A DNA stretch of 64,000 nt from Dolomedes plantarius (Eukaryota; Arthropoda; Arachnida; Araneae; Dolomedidae), in assembly GCA_907164885.2 (NCBI GenBank), contig OU015503.1, positions 128,161,396 through 128,225,395 on the forward strand, in the 5' to 3' direction. A program made the translations under genes and the position numbers. A model generated the notes under the pieces. The model was given only the letters and a program-made list of their open reading frames with translations, was not told the DNA's origin and did not search any database. Of this stretch, positions 20,425 through 33,400 are shown one piece after another (within the stretch, counting starts at the first letter, position 1; every line of letters starts with the position of its first letter).

Positions 20425-22213
20425 CGAGAGAGTCCATCTTCGTGATATGCGGGATACCGTGTAATAGCTGCACATTTGATCCACTACATCAACCCCTGCT
20501 TTTGTCGAATTGTAATCCAGTATAATCGCTGGTTTACCAGAATCGTCATCCACTGTTGCATCATCATGCATTGTTGACAAAAGTATGACTCCCTTATTTA
20601 TTTTCGTAGCATAGGAACATAGTGTTGTTTCCTTTTGAAATCCGAATAAAAACGATCCAATTTCCTTAGATTTGTGTGGCAAGAACTCGGATGGAATTTT
20701 TTCTTTTTTTAGTGTTTCCAAAAGTGTAATTTTCTTGCTTAGAAGGTATTGGGCAACAGTCATAACTGCCTGTCGTCAAATTCCTGTTCGAGTTTTCTAT
20801 CGGTGAAATCAACCTTTTGACAACATCTGCAGGTGAATTTGATTGCACATTTTTTTGTTTGCCCCAATAAATCTCGAAGTTAGAGGTGTAAAATGTTTTT
20901 GCGCAGCATAAGGCATACATTTTCAAACCATATCTCGCCGGTTTGTACTGCGGCCACTAAATGGGTGCAGCATCTCATCTATTGTGGCGAATTCACTGAT
21001 GGTAAAATTCTTTTTACAATTTTCAATAGTGTCAGTCATAATTGCTCGTATAGCAGCTGATTTATCTGATTCTAGTCTACCATTTCGCGTAGATTTATCA
21101 TCAAACCGAAGGCATCTCAATAAAAATAAAAATCTTTTGTAGCTGAAAGCAGCGCGTAACAAAAGAATAACTCAATAAAGAATTCCAGAGCAAATAACTC
21201 GAGAACACTCGTCTGATGCCCCTTTTTTGTTCCTATGATATAAAGAACCCCGAAAAGTGCCATAAGCTCGGTCCAAACAATCTCTTTCACGAGAATAATT
21301 CACTTTTTCTCTCAAACTTCGAACATATAACCCACAATTTTATCAAAAATTCTAAAAAAGACTGAAGAGGAGTTTCAACATTTCGTGCAGAATATCTGCT
21401 CCGTGATTTATAATATTTTTAGCTTTTGTTTTGCTTAGCTTCGATAATGGATTTTTTTGCCACTCACACTGTTTATCTTTGCCCAAATAATAAAATAAAT
21501 TTTTCACCGTCTGCTTCAGACTCACTTTCATGTTGATCAAATTGAATTTCTTCTTCTTCACCACTCGAATCACTCTCGTCAATACACTGTCCTCGTCAGA
21601 TTCATCGTGCAACGTCATATCATCTAACCGTACAATATGAGACCTGATATAGTCTCTAAAACTATATGAAAAATAAAACTTTGTATTTGTCTAGTTCCAG
21701 TTCGCTAGATCTTTTTTATTTAGCGATGAATTTCTAAAATACTCCGAAAAGATTAAAATTTGATATTATAGAAGAAAAAAAAAGTATTTTTTGCAAGACA
21801 AAAAGTAAAATTATTTTTAACATCGGGAACAAAATTATTAATAATTATTTAGTATTTAAAACTTCATCAGGACATTTATTTAATTAGCCTTTTCAAATTT
21901 ATAATCATAGAAAAGCAACTTTGTAAATGCTTAGAATTATTTTAGCGAAATAACCAAAAATGAAATAAGGAATATTTACTTACATGACCAGGCGCGCTGT
22001 GCACAGAGTGCAACAAATAGAAGTATCCTCTTTTGAAATCACGATTAGAAATGAATGGTAAGGAATGGAAAGGTCAGAAAATCAGACATGCAGTAGAAAG
22101 GGTGTAGCTATAAATAGAAACTGCTTAGAACATCCAAACCTCACATGTAGAGACAAACAGTTCAAAATTATGAAAATGTTGCACTTTATACACGGGCGCG
22201 CCCGCTGTTCGTT

Positions 22214-22890
22214 ACCTGGCGGATAAAAGCACCAAATTTGGTTTTTCAGGTATTTGTCTCTGACTTAAAAAATGACTTTTTGTCTCTGACCAAATTTGGT
22301 TTTTCAGGTACCTTTGGTATGGGACTATACCTCCATATTATAGTTTATAAAAATACATTCTCAAAAAATAATGCCAAAATTTGAAACAAAAAAACAATTC
22401 AATGTGTCAGTGAAATAAGAAATGGAAAGCATGTGTGATTAATATGGACTTTTGAAAAACATGAATATTTTTTTCAAAAAATGTTTTGCCTTAATAGACA
22501 TTACATTAATATTTTTCTAAATAAGTGTGATTTGTTTATTTTAACTAAGGTCCGTCAATTAAAAATTGATTTGCTTTCATTCCAATGTGTATTATAAGAA
22601 TATGCTAATGCAAAATTAATATGATGAAAATCGCGAAATTCCACACAATCAGTTGTTCTGTTATGGCATCTAAAAATTAGAAATACTTAGAATATGCAAG
22701 TTTTCTGTCAAAATATCATATTTTGAATAGTTTGTTTACAGAAAATATACATTATTTTAATATACTATAAAAGAAATTAACAAAAAATACAAATATAATC
22801 ACTTTTTCATAAAAATATCCATTTTGAAGCCCTTAGCGGCACTTGAAAATATTTCAGTAGAGCATAAAAATTTTATATTCTTAATTTTAA
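22214..22890. other. Intergenic AT-rich sequence
   Basis: A short direct repeat of CCAAATTTGGTTTTTCAGGT occurs at ~22232 and ~22280. Otherwise nothing recognised. Confidence 0.5.
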
Positions 22891-22896
22891 TTTTAA

Positions 22897-23307
22897 AAGA
22901 CAACTTTTGAAAACTAGAGCACATTGAAATTCAGAAAAAAAAATTTTTCGTTCCACCGTGATGTCCGAGTGTCTTTTAAGTGCCTCGTCCGTAAGTGCCT
23001 TTATGTGTACTATTTCTATGAAGTAAAACGTAGTATATAATCTGTTTAGCAGATCTCCTGACTAAAAGGAATGTTTAAATTACATATTTTGCTACTTTTT
23101 TGTACTACAAGTGTATTCAGTTTCAAAATAATTGCGAAATTTGTCAAAAATTTAATAAAAACGAAAAGTTTGCCCTTCTTGCGCTAACTGAAAACATGCA
23201 GCAATTACGCTAATATTTAATTTCCGTCTTTATTTTGTTAAAAGGCAACTTTTGAAAACGAGAGCATATTGAAATTCAAAAAAAAGTTTTTTTCGTTCCA
23301 CCCTAAC
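22897..23307 (+). repeat. Dispersed direct duplication, ~70 bp, spacing ~346 bp
   Basis: AAAAGACAACTTTTGAAAAC to TTCGTTCCACC at about 22897-22960 recurs at about 23243-23302 (AAAAGGCAACTTTTGAAAAC to TTCGTTCCACC). The second copy abuts a Tc1 remnant. Confidence 0.7.
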
Positions 23308-23681
23308 GTACAATCCGCCTGAGCCGTCTCTCACCACGCACTGTCAAGGCTAATTGTCCTTTGCAGTTTGCCCGATCGCTAGTTTTTTTTCCACCATCCA
23401 TGTATTCTTGGTATACTCTTGACACTGTCGACCTTGAGAATCCTAGCTGTCTGACGATTTCGGAAATTGAATGGCCCATGCGTTGCGCACCTACGATTTG
23501 TCCGCGATCGGAGGCGTCTAAATCAGGCAGTTTACCCATACTGGCAATTCCAACAACTAATTCAGAACAACCACAGTACGCGCTATATATGCAGTTACCA
23601 CAGCGCCCTCACTTGCGCATACATGATGCGCAGCGCTACACAATTTGCATAGGCTTTGCTATCCCTAATTCAGTGGCACTT
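23303..23681 (-). mobile_element. Tc1-like element fragment with N-terminal transposase frame
   Basis: The minus-strand frame 23539-23303 encodes MGKLPDLDASDRGQIVGAQR, a homeodomain-like HTH (SISEIVRQLGFSRSTVSRVY) and a basic segment, as in the first ~78 residues of Tc1 transposases. It stops where a dispersed repeat begins. The upstream end has a likely TIR part (…CAGTGGCACTTCAGTG near 23671-23686) next to TA repeats. It differs in sequence from the Tc1 at 18853-20251. Confidence 0.8.
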
Positions 23682-23699
23682 CAGTGTGTATATATATAT

Positions 23700-23833
23700 A
23701 TTTTTTACATCAATTCTATACATTGATCGTCAATTTATTATAAATATATATATTTATTTTTTTGGCATTAATTGCATACATTGACCGTTGTATTTAATTT
23801 GAATGTACTCCGTAGCGAAGTGCGGGTTTTCGG

Positions 23834-23836
<3 letters not shown>
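23700..23836 (-). repeat. Dispersed repeat family A, head fragment, minus orientation
   Basis: Reads as the complement of TAGC.GAAAACCCGCACTTCG, then ATTCAAATTAAATACAAC and GCAATTAATGCC, i.e. the first ~135 bp of family A. It ends in a TA array. Confidence 0.75.
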
Positions 23837-23924
<88 letters not shown>

Positions 23925-24091
23925 TGGAATCTCGATCTATCGTTTTTCAAGAGACCGACTGAAATGAACGATAAATGCGGGAAAACGATAGATGCGGAAA
24001 CATAAGAAAGCAATATGATCGTTGGGACTGGATAAAATGAACGACACATACGGAAAAACGATGGATCCGAAAACGATCGATCGAGATTCCA

Positions 24092-24161
<70 letters not shown>
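23837..24161. repeat. Long (TA)n arrays flanking a MITE
   Basis: About 85 bp of TA units precede and about 67 bp follow the MITE at 23922-24094. Together they look like one array opened by a TA-targeting insertion. Confidence 0.95.
23922..24094. mobile_element. 173-bp pogo-type MITE, family C
   Basis: TIRs CAGTGGAATCTCGATCTATC at the left and GATCGATCGAGATTCCACTG at the right, with TA on each side. The interior is built of repeats of CGATAGATGCGG/AAACGAT-type motifs in both orientations. Relatives: 42548-42719 and the longer 61245-62276. Confidence 0.9.
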
Positions 24162-24164
<3 letters not shown>

Positions 24165-25147
24165 AATGCAAGGAAAACACGCGTTCTCTTAAATTAGTTA
24201 TACAGCGTATTGCAAGTTCTCTTTTTTAATAAAGCACAATCTCTTTTTCAAAATGCGATCTAAAAAGAAATTAATTGATAATTAATACTGCCCCTTAATG
24301 CACGTGACGCAGGCACTCGAATTATCTCAATCCCATCGGAAGGCCTCTCTCAATTTGCACGTATTAAATAAATAAGGCTTGTTTCCGAAAATCCCATTTA
24401 CTGGGAGCGCGCGTGATCCCGGGGAAAATCACGCGACATGAGAAATACACGGGTACAGGCCGTGTGATTGAATAAATAATTTCTATTCTGTGGCAGATTC
24501 GGAAAGGATTCATGCTCATATTCAACGTGTTCGCTGAACGGGGTATACCTCCCTGCACTTTTCGATACTTCCATTTCTCAATACATTGACGCGCGTCTTT
24601 CGCTTTTTGTGTTTCCTGAAATCTGTCTTCATGATGCTGATTCGAAGTCACTTTCTGGAATTACGACTGCATTTCTCCCGTTTATAAATTATAGCCAATT
24701 ACACACACGCGCGCACACACACACACACATATATATATATGTGTGTGTGTGTGTGCATTTTTTTTTTTTTTCTGTAGGGTCAAGTGAATTCTATCGCCAA
24801 CGGCACCCACACAGCTTAATCCACCCCTATTCTCACGCTATGAATTTTTTCTTAAAAGTAAACAATAATTCCTTTGGAAATTAAATGGGGGAAGAAATAA
24901 TTTAGTCTTTTTTTTTTATCTGAGACTAATTTTAAGGTAACTAAAAACTCAAACTAGCCGGAATGATTTTTTTTTTTTTTATGATTTCATATGCTGATAT
25001 TTGTAATCTTTTATTTCGATATATTTCTACCTGACTGTTTTATTAATTCAGTTATACTTGCTAGTAACAACGTCGTCCAAGTGAACGAACGTCCCGTCAC
25101 ATAATTTGTGTAGTTATAAAACACAGCTTTGAAAAATTTCGTTTTGA
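24162..25147. other. Intergenic, low-complexity and unresolved repeats
   Basis: (CA)n/(TA)n/(TG)n tracts lie at 24706-24756, a palindromic CA-TA-TG arrangement. Poly-T tracts follow. The segment 24208-24275 resembles 16165-16240. No gene was recognised; the 91- and 95-codon frames here have no family resemblance. Confidence 0.45.
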
Positions 25148-25155
25148 CATCCGTG

Positions 25156-26113
25156 CAGTGGCGTAGCTAGGGGGGTGCGGTGGGTGCGGTCCGCACCGGG
25201 CGGCACATATTTTGGGGGCGGCATATTTTTATTTAGTATTAGTGTATAATACCATGCAACCTGCTAAATGAAGACTTTGAATGTCAAATAAATGACTTTA
25301 TTGACATTGATAAAGAACAGTTCTATATTGAAAGAAAAAGGATCCAGGTTTTTATGACTGTACCTTCACTACAAGAAGACGCAAAACGTTGGAAAGACGG
25401 GAAGGAAGACCCTCTTGATCTACTAAAATTTATTCAACAGTATAGATTGGAAAATTCTGTACCCAGCATTGTAATTTTGCTAAGAATTTTTTTTTAACAA
25501 TTGCTATCAGTGTCGCTAGTTGCGAATAGAGCTTCTCCAAATTGAAGTTGATAAAAATTATATTCGTTCCACAATGAGAGATTTAGACTACAAAATCTTG
25601 CAATATTGTCTATAGAACAAGAAATTACAAATAATATAAATTTTGAGAGCATTATACACGATTTTTCTACTATGAAAGTTAGAAGAGTAAATATATAAAT
25701 ATGTTTTGTGTACATACACATATGTGTACAATTTATTTGTTTATACAAAAGAAATTAAATTATTTATTTTATTTATAAATATAAAAATATAAAATAAAAC
25801 ATATTTTATGGAATTTTTTTTATAAATTAGGTATATGTTTTGTCTCATAGATGGGGAAACTGCGACATCCGTAAGTTTCTTGTGGTCTTTATAAAAGTTG
25901 CATTTATAGGTATATCAACTTAAGCGGCTTCCTTTATTACTGCCTAATATAAATATGGCATCCAATGGTAAAAAAGTTCCCCACCTATAGTTTGTCTCAA
26001 TTTCAATTATTTATTTATGTTTATTAATTTATAAAAATCACCAATTGATTGACTTAGAAAGGGCGGCAAATTGGAGACCGCCCCGGGCGGCAAAAGTTCT
26101 AGCTACGCCACTG
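25156..26113 (+). mobile_element. hAT element relic with perfect 8-bp TSD
   Basis: Ends CAGTGGCGTAGCTAGGGGGG and AGCTACGCCACTG, flanked by identical CATCCGTG at 25148-25155 and 26114-26121. GGGCGGC boxes lie inside both ends. The + strand near 25490-25700 holds a broken C-terminal dimerisation domain (ISVASCE*SFSKLKLIK, then NYIRSTMRDLD after a frameshift). Only the last part of the transposase survives. Confidence 0.9.
25494..25700 (+). pseudogene. hAT transposase C-terminal remnant
   Basis: Reads TIAISVASCE, an in-frame stop, then SFSKLKLIK. After a +1 shift it continues NYIRSTMRDLDYKILQYCL. The usual hAT pattern is AERSFSKLKLIKNYLRSTM. Upstream + strand (~25260-25470) also looks derived from the same transposase. 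Confidence 0.7.
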
Positions 26114-26121
26114 CATCCGTG

Positions 26122-27242
26122 CGTTTTTAAATCCCTAAAAACTTCGTGAAATTTAATTCTGTGAATGAACTCTAAAGACACCCTCAAGAAGCCACACATT
26201 TTCTCGAAATTTTGAATTTGCAAGTGTTTTTGTACCTTATCGACGCCAAAATAACTGAAAGGTGAGAACCATTATTTATAGTATCCTTCGATTCGTCGCT
26301 TTTATAACCGAACGAGCATCGCATACCCCTGGCCCCGGCCACATTTTTCGACCAAAAATAGACTGCAAAACCGAAACTCCGAGACGAGATATGCGTGGGA
26401 GTGGTTATCAAGTATCCGTTGCCAACAGATCTTGTCGTACAAGGGAAGTAATATTATCTAAAATAATATAAATCCTAATTTGAAAGGAAAATTCGATTTG
26501 TTGTATTATCTTTCAAGAAAAATAGGGAAAAAGGGTGCCAGTCATAGATAAAAAGGAATAAAAAACATACTCTATTTAAAACGTACACTAATTCAACTGC
26601 GCTTTCTTAGATGGGAAGAAAATCAAATATGAATTAAATCAACAACATGGGACTAAAAATTGAAAATATTTACGCCCGAGTTAATAACTCGCATTGTTAC
26701 TAGTACCCATATGGTAAGAAAAAAAAGTTAACTTATATTTATGGCACTTGATTACATTTCCTTATTTGGTGAAAAAACGAGACGAAAGGCCGACTAGTGT
26801 ATTGATATATCACTGCCGTTATCGTAACTTGCACAATTCGTCATAATACGAGTAGACAGTAAAGTTTCTTCCATAGTAAGTTTGGATTTGGTAAATTTTA
26901 CACGAGGCGAAAATTGTCATCGATAAAGAAACGGTGGGTTTTTATTATTATTATTATTATTGCTATTATTATTATCTGAACTATGCATACTATAACACCT
27001 GATGTCAGCCGATTTTATCCCTTAGAAACAGCCCGTTTTGAAAATCGGGGGAAGTGATTTGGATTAGTTCTGAAAATGAAATTACCTCTTATATGAATTT
27101 CAAAATAAATAAGAAATAAAACGAAAGGAACTATTTTAAAAGTTTATCTTTATTTTAATTTCATTGTTCGTAATTAATCTGAATGTATGACTGCAGGATC
27201 AGCACTTACTTGTCATTAATCCTTATGAAGGTATGATATTAT
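26122..27242. other. Intergenic region upstream of the TXNDC11-like gene
   Basis: No transposon terminus or gene recognised. It includes a (TTA)n tract at about 26939-26977. The promoter of the next gene should lie in the right part. Confidence 0.5.
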
Positions 27243-27271
27243 ATGTCATCTCGTTTCTTTTATTACGAACA

Positions 27272-27279
27272 TGACGTCA
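27272..27279. promoter_or_regulatory. Palindromic CRE/ATF site (TGACGTCA) at the TXNDC11-like start
   Basis: A perfect 8-bp TGACGTCA lies 2 bp upstream of the preferred ATG at 27282. CREB/ATF/bZIP factors bind this motif, and bZIP factors drive ER-stress genes. Whether it is promoter, 5' UTR or coding (if the ATG at 27243 is used) cannot be told. Confidence 0.4.
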
Positions 27280-27281
27280 TC

Positions 27282-27448
27282 ATGGCGACCAGCAATCTTT
27301 GTAAAGATGAAGACGAAATCAAAATACACGAGACACGTGGCGATGCACCCTCTCTCGCTAAATATATACAAGTTATGAATTCTTATGGACGTGAAATAAT
27401 TTTCGTGGTCGCTTTGATATTTACTGGAATAGCCGCGCTTCAAAATGG
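27282..27448 (+). CDS. TXNDC11: TXNDC11-like exon 1
   Basis: Residues 1-55: acidic cytosolic tail then the membrane helix. Donor is TGG|GTACGT. The frame is open upstream to 27243. Confidence 0.82.
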
Positions 27449-30400
27449 GTACGTATTTTTGTTTCGTTGATGAGGCCTAATGTTTAAATTCGTACCGGCA
27501 GTTAAAGTACCACCGGTGTAAACAAAGTAGGATCTCGCAGGTTGTCGGACTGTGTCACCGCATTTAATTTTCTGTGAAAGCTGTTTTGAAATATTCACTT
27601 TTGGTAAAGATTAATGCTTAGAGAGTATTTTACATTGTTTAGAAAAATAAACATAATGGTACCGAAAGTGTGTGGAGATTTTATACATTTGTTTATTTTC
27701 TGTAACGTCTTTTCGTAATGTATTGCGGGTATTAATAAAGATAATTGTGAGTATTTAATTGGAAAATCCAATTTTTCCTAGAATGTTTTGGACATTTACG
27801 TGGGTACGTAACTGATAATTTGGAAAATCCGCTTTAAATGTGTTAGGTTAACCACAGTTCGTTAATCAAGTGACTGCGTTCGTATTGTTACTTTATTGCT
27901 TGTAAAGTTGTCTCGTAGATTATCTCATAATACTTATTTTAGAATTTCTTTTGTATAAAACTGATGGTTAATGACAGCGATGTCCCTTATATGGAGGGTA
28001 ATAGAAACCTCTCCTACAGTAACTTTGCTAGTGTCGTCGGGAGTAAATTAGACTAAAACCGTAACATTGTTACCGAATGTTTTACTCCTATTTGATTGCA
28101 AGTCTTCACTAGGTGAAAATGTGTTGAACTAATAATTATTAGATGCTTGGATAATTATGATTGAGATAATTATTATAACACATAAAATATGATCTGAGAA
28201 ATTGTTTTACATTTGTGTAAAATGAGTGAGTCCCTGTTATTTTAAACTAGTATACTGATATACTGTGTATGTTATAAGTTAGATACTCAAAGTTATATAG
28301 AAACAATACTCTTCTTTTACTGCCTCACTAATGTTTCATTGCATTTCGCATAAAAGGCTAGGAAATTTATAGAAGCTAATTTTTTACATTTCACAAGATT
28401 TTGTTTGTAAATGCTTTGGTTCTGTGTTATGGCAGTACCACTTTTTTTGATGATGTATTTTTGATTTAAAGAGTGTGGAACAAGTTATGTTCCAATTTTT
28501 TTATCTGTCTTCTTAAAAAGATGTCATTTTAAAACAATTTTTAAAACCCCCGTAATTGAACCCATGCTATTCAGTTGATGAGATTAGTATTGCTCAAGTA
28601 CATTTTAAATGTATTAAACTTGTAGAATTATCATAAAAATAGTTTTATGTATGGAAACTATGTAGATTTAAAAAAAAAGAAAATTATTTCATTAAATATT
28701 TCTATGTAGTCTCCCTTTTGTTCCTTTCTTTAAAGGACGGAATGTGCTTCTCTTGGAGAGAGTTAGCCATTTATCTTAAGATTTACATTGTTAGCTAAAC
28801 ATGTTTTATGTAATTTAACTTGTGCAGAGAATGCAACAATGATTTAAAAAGTTATATATTTTGGTGACTGAAAAGTAAACATATTTTCTGATTCTTTATT
28901 CACACTTCATATATACTATGTTTTTCAAGCAAATAGGCATTTCCCTAAATGCTGTTTTCTCTCTGTGACTGTATGCTTTAAGTGCTAAAATTGCATTTAA
29001 TTTATAGTGTATATTTATGATTTAGGAGTTTTTTTTTCCTTTTTATGTGTATTGTCTATAAACCAATGTTCTTACTTTAATAATGTACTTAATAGTAAAC
29101 AACTGTTATTTGCTATCTGAAATTAGAATATTTGTTGTTTTCAGTTTTTAAAATTATGTGCAGTTAATTATTATTCTTTGTTTTTTATAAATTACTTAAG
29201 TTGTACAACCTTAAATTATTTAGTATATATATATTTTGCTTGCAAGACATGTCAATATAGGTTTTAAATTGACAATAGCTATTTTTCTCTTTTAGGCCTT
29301 TAAAAACTAAAAAAGTAAATCCTCCAGAAATCTTTTTCACTCCACCATCTCTAGTTACTGATTATTATCAAGGAAATTTTGACAGTTTATGGTCATTGGT
29401 AAAAGAGAAAGATGTTGCCTTGGTTACATTTTATGCTCCATGGGATGCTGCATCTCTACAAGTCAGAGAAGAAATTGAAATTGTTGCTAAATTCTATCAC
29501 AATGAGGTAAATTTATGTTTTTTTAATGTTACTATGCTGCTTAATATTTTTTTTTTTTTTTTAAATTCTAGAAATCTCTTCACCTCTGTAGTTTTTCAGG
29601 AAGTGAAATAATCTGTTGTATTCTGAAGCAGTTTCTCTTGGGTGCTGTGGTATGCACATAAGGCCTCTAAAAATTGCAGGGAAGCTTTAAAATAATGTTA
29701 ATTAATTCTTAATTGTTATTTGCATAAGAAATTATATAACCATGATCTGAACTGATGAGTTAAAGCATAACTCATTAATTCTTAATCAGGAAATTTAATG
29801 AACTTTTTGTGTCACTAAAGATGTGCATGGTGCTCTAAACAAACCAACCAAGCAAACATCAATCATATTTTCTAAGCTGTGTGTGTGTGTGTGTGTTTTT
29901 TTAATTGCCATCAGTAATGCTAGTAGAACATGCTCTTTTCCAGTGCGTAAGCACATTGAAAACTATTTTTTACTTTCTTTCTGTAATGTGCTTTTTAGAT
30001 AAATTTTCTTTATTTATTGAAAATATTATAAAAGTGTTTGATTTAGGAAGACATTAATGAATCTTATAAATTCAAAGGAAGAAGTAATGCACTTAAGACC
30101 ACATTCTAAACTGATACACAAATTTTGTTTAAGTAATTTATAAATAAAACATGCCGCACGTTTGTTACATGTTTTATATTTTCCTTTAAATTTTTAAAAT
30201 TAATTTTGGGATTTAAAACAAAAATCACCTTTAAAGTTTTACTAACAATAAATTTAAAAAATTAAATGCATTATTTGGTTGTGTTAAAATAAATATAGAC
30301 TCACTAATTTATGGTATGTGCTTAAAAATTTAAATTCCTGCTAAGAAGAAACTTATTTTTCAAAACTCTTTGATGTTGGTTTATTAAAATGATGAAATTT

Positions 30401-33400
30401 AATTTTAAAGGGGTGGGTGAGATCCAAGAATTTAGTTTTGCTTACTTGTGAAAAGGTACGAAATTTGTTTCTAAAGGGGAGAAGAGGATCGTTGACCTCA
30501 TGATTAGTTGAGTTTAAAGACCTGACACTGATTACATCACTATTTTTGATTATTTTGTTTGTTTGTTTTTTGTAAATTATCATGTATTGTGATAACCATA
30601 TTCTCTTAAGGATGGTGGGGAGCTGCCATATTACATTTATCTTCAATATAATAATAAAAAATTATTTTACCCTTTCTCTTATGGACAGTCCTCAACTGGG
30701 CCTCAGCTAACCAGAATAACTGTTGTTAAACTGCCAATCAGTCTGGCTCAGAACATGGATTTTCGATCTACGTTGACCTTAGGAGTTTATGATTTCGAAA
30801 CTTGTAGTCACCCTTTTATTTTTTATTGTGGATTTTCAGGAGCTGTTTTTCTGTCATAGAATGAGTTAGAAATATTTTATGTCTTTATTACCAGCATATT
30901 CTATTAATATCTTAAACTCTTCAAGTTTAATGTTTACTCTGGGAAGTTCAGTGATACATTTCATTATCATTGGATTATTACACGTATCACCGATTCTATT
31001 ATAGGTTATGATACTCTTAAATACTAAATGACATGATATATGTCTTATAATTTCTCATATTCAATTAGATCTGGGGTTATTTTAACAGTTACCTCAACAG
31101 CAATTGATATTTACATCATACCCTCTAGGATATATCGTGTCTTTTATGTACTTTTTTAACATAAGATAGAATATCTAAACATAGATAACTGTAGTGATTC
31201 AAAATTGACTAATTTCTAGTGCTGAGATGCTGACCAATATTTCTTATTATAGTAGTTTCAAACCTCTTAAATGATGATGTTGCAAAACCGTGACTGACCT
31301 CGTTATTTTCTGTGGGTAGCATGTATATATACATTTATATAATTAAGTTTATATATCTTCAGACATCATAAATGGTCTGAAAATCACTGTGTTGCTGAAT
31401 TTAAAAATAACTCATTTTAAATGATTTTTTTATATTTTGTAGGTGTTTTTTGCTGCAATTAATTGCTGGTGGCCAGAAGGAGAATGTAGCAAAAAATTTT
31501 ATCCTATCCATCCATATCCTGTTGTTATGGCAGTTATACATAAGGTTGGAGCAGTGCGATATGAAGGTCCTTTGATATCAACATATATAATATCTTTTCT
31601 TGACTCGGTATTAATGCCCCTTGTGCCTTTACATCACACTGGAGAGTTACTTGACTTGTTAACCAGACATGAGGTACGTGAATCGATTTCATATCACTTT
31701 TAAGTTTAAAATTAAAACTTGGATTTTTCCTCATTATCAGTTTTGTTGTATACATGAATTGTATGTTTTTGTCATTGTATTTTTTTTAAAAATCGTATAA
31801 TAACCTAACTATTTAGCTAATATTTATCTGAATATGATAACCTATATTTATCTACCTAATTTTTATATCTAAAAGTAAATAAAATATTAATGGAATTCTC
31901 TTGAAGCTTATATTGAATGTGCACATCTTAACTGCATATTGAGTAATTAAATTTAAATTAGCCATTTTTAAGCACCCCAGTCACTGTGATATTCCAGGTA
32001 TTGAAAGGGCAGACTCTCTAGCTAAATATGGCTGCAGCCTGCTACAGCCTACTATCAATTTAACTTGCAGCCATGCTTTTTCCGCAATTACAAGAGCAAC
32101 AAAGAACTATGTATGTGAAACTCGAAAAAAAGATGCTAAGGGTAAGAGATGAGAAATTCTTTTAGGGGATCCAGTTCCAATGAATCTCCCCAGACAAACC
32201 TTTGCTGCAAATTTTAGAACTCTTAATGGACATGACTATTTACAAGGACACCTCCACCGAATCGGTGTGAGGGTTACCCCTGACTGTCCCTTGTGTTCAA
32301 ATGGAGAGACTATGGATTTTAGACATTTGACAGTTTGTGCTTCTTTAGCCAACATTAGTTCTAACGTTTTACTTCTTGACAACTATTATTCTAAGGCTAG
32401 TTTGTATTGGGCTGCACTCAGGGAAATGGTCTTTCCGACTAATTCCTCAACTTAATAAAAATAAAAAAAAAATTTTAAGCATTTGTCAAATTTTCAAAAA
32501 TTACTTTTAAAATTAATAAAAGCTTTTGCAAAAAAACTAAATTTCCAGTTTACACGAGTATACCCAAACATCCTCTAAACCCATGTCATTGTGATTGTAA
32601 AATAGTAGGTGACATGATTAGTTTCTCTTTCTGCTAACTGGATTCCTTCATTATCATTATTTATTTTCAGTTTTACACTTAGGAAGTAATAACAATATCT
32701 TTGAGACATAAACATGAAAAATATATATTGTGTAATGTACTTATATTTTAAGGGGACGAGTTCTGTACCCTTTGCTGGATTTTTTGTGGTACCAAATTTG
32801 GCATTTACATTTTAAGAGTAGTTTCCTCATTGGTGTTATGTAGCAACTAGAGACAAGGTATTTTACCTGTATAGTGCTTCTCGACTGCCACTTTGCCGAG
32901 CTAGATCCGTTCCTTTAAGCTCCTAAAAACGTATGCATAGCCTACTGTCAGAGGGAATAAACATGTCAAGCCGTTCTTTTTATCTTTTATTTCTACATAC
33001 AAGAACACGAACACAACACAAGACTGCCATTATTCAACTAATATTACACATATATAACAAAATTCTTTCTTGCTCGTTGCCAAGCAATCATTTAAATCTC
33101 GGTTACAAGAGTGCTATACGTCATCTTAGTTTTTCTAAAGTTCATGGTGACGCAACAATTGGTATTCAGCTGCCCTAGATTTTTCATTTTTTTTTAACTA
33201 AAATTCCAATATTTTTTTGTATATTGCTTTCATACATATTAACATTTTTCTTAATAATTAAATTTTGTCCTCCATATTGGATATTTTGCAAATACCTAAC
33301 TTGTTTTATATATTTTTTGTAAATACTTTATTAAATATCTTTTATATTAGGTTATTCTAATATTTTTTATTTGCTAATTACCTTGTTAATTGTTGAATTT

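Larger units (their letters stand above)
18640..21618 (-). pseudogene. piggyBac transposase, frameshifted and interrupted
   Basis: Minus-strand pieces appear in family order: 21618-21352 (LFYYLGKDKQCEWQKNP), 21162-20923 (CLRFDDKSTRNGRLESDKSA, then ATIDEMLHPFSGR with a catalytic-type D), 20926-20666 (KMYALCCAKTFYTSNFEIYW, NSNRNLTT), 20763-20395 (STMHDDA, then DYNSTKAGVDVVDQMC with the last catalytic D), and 20402-20254 (FRDIIGIHSRVVL, LALELLESHLKTR). After the Tc1 insertion the C-terminal cysteine-rich finger follows at ~18830-18640 (KCNICGRLNN, CNSFSCKAHC, ICLRC). This is DDE_Tnp_1_7 followed by the piggyBac zinc finger. Several frameshifts and the insertion make it inactive. Confidence 0.85.
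18403..22213 (-). mobile_element. piggyBac element, split by a Tc1 insertion
   Basis: The left end follows TTAA (18399-18402) and begins CCCTTCAACGGGCGCGCG, with GCATAAAGTGCAACG next. The right end has GTTGCACTTTATACACGGGC then GCGCCC near 22180-22206 but lacks an exact TTAA, so that boundary is approximate. A piggyBac transposase remnant runs on the minus strand from ~21618 to ~18640. A Tc1 element (18853-20251) interrupts it. A 20-nt poly-A (poly-T on the coding strand) at 20405-20424 also breaks the frame. Confidence 0.85.
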
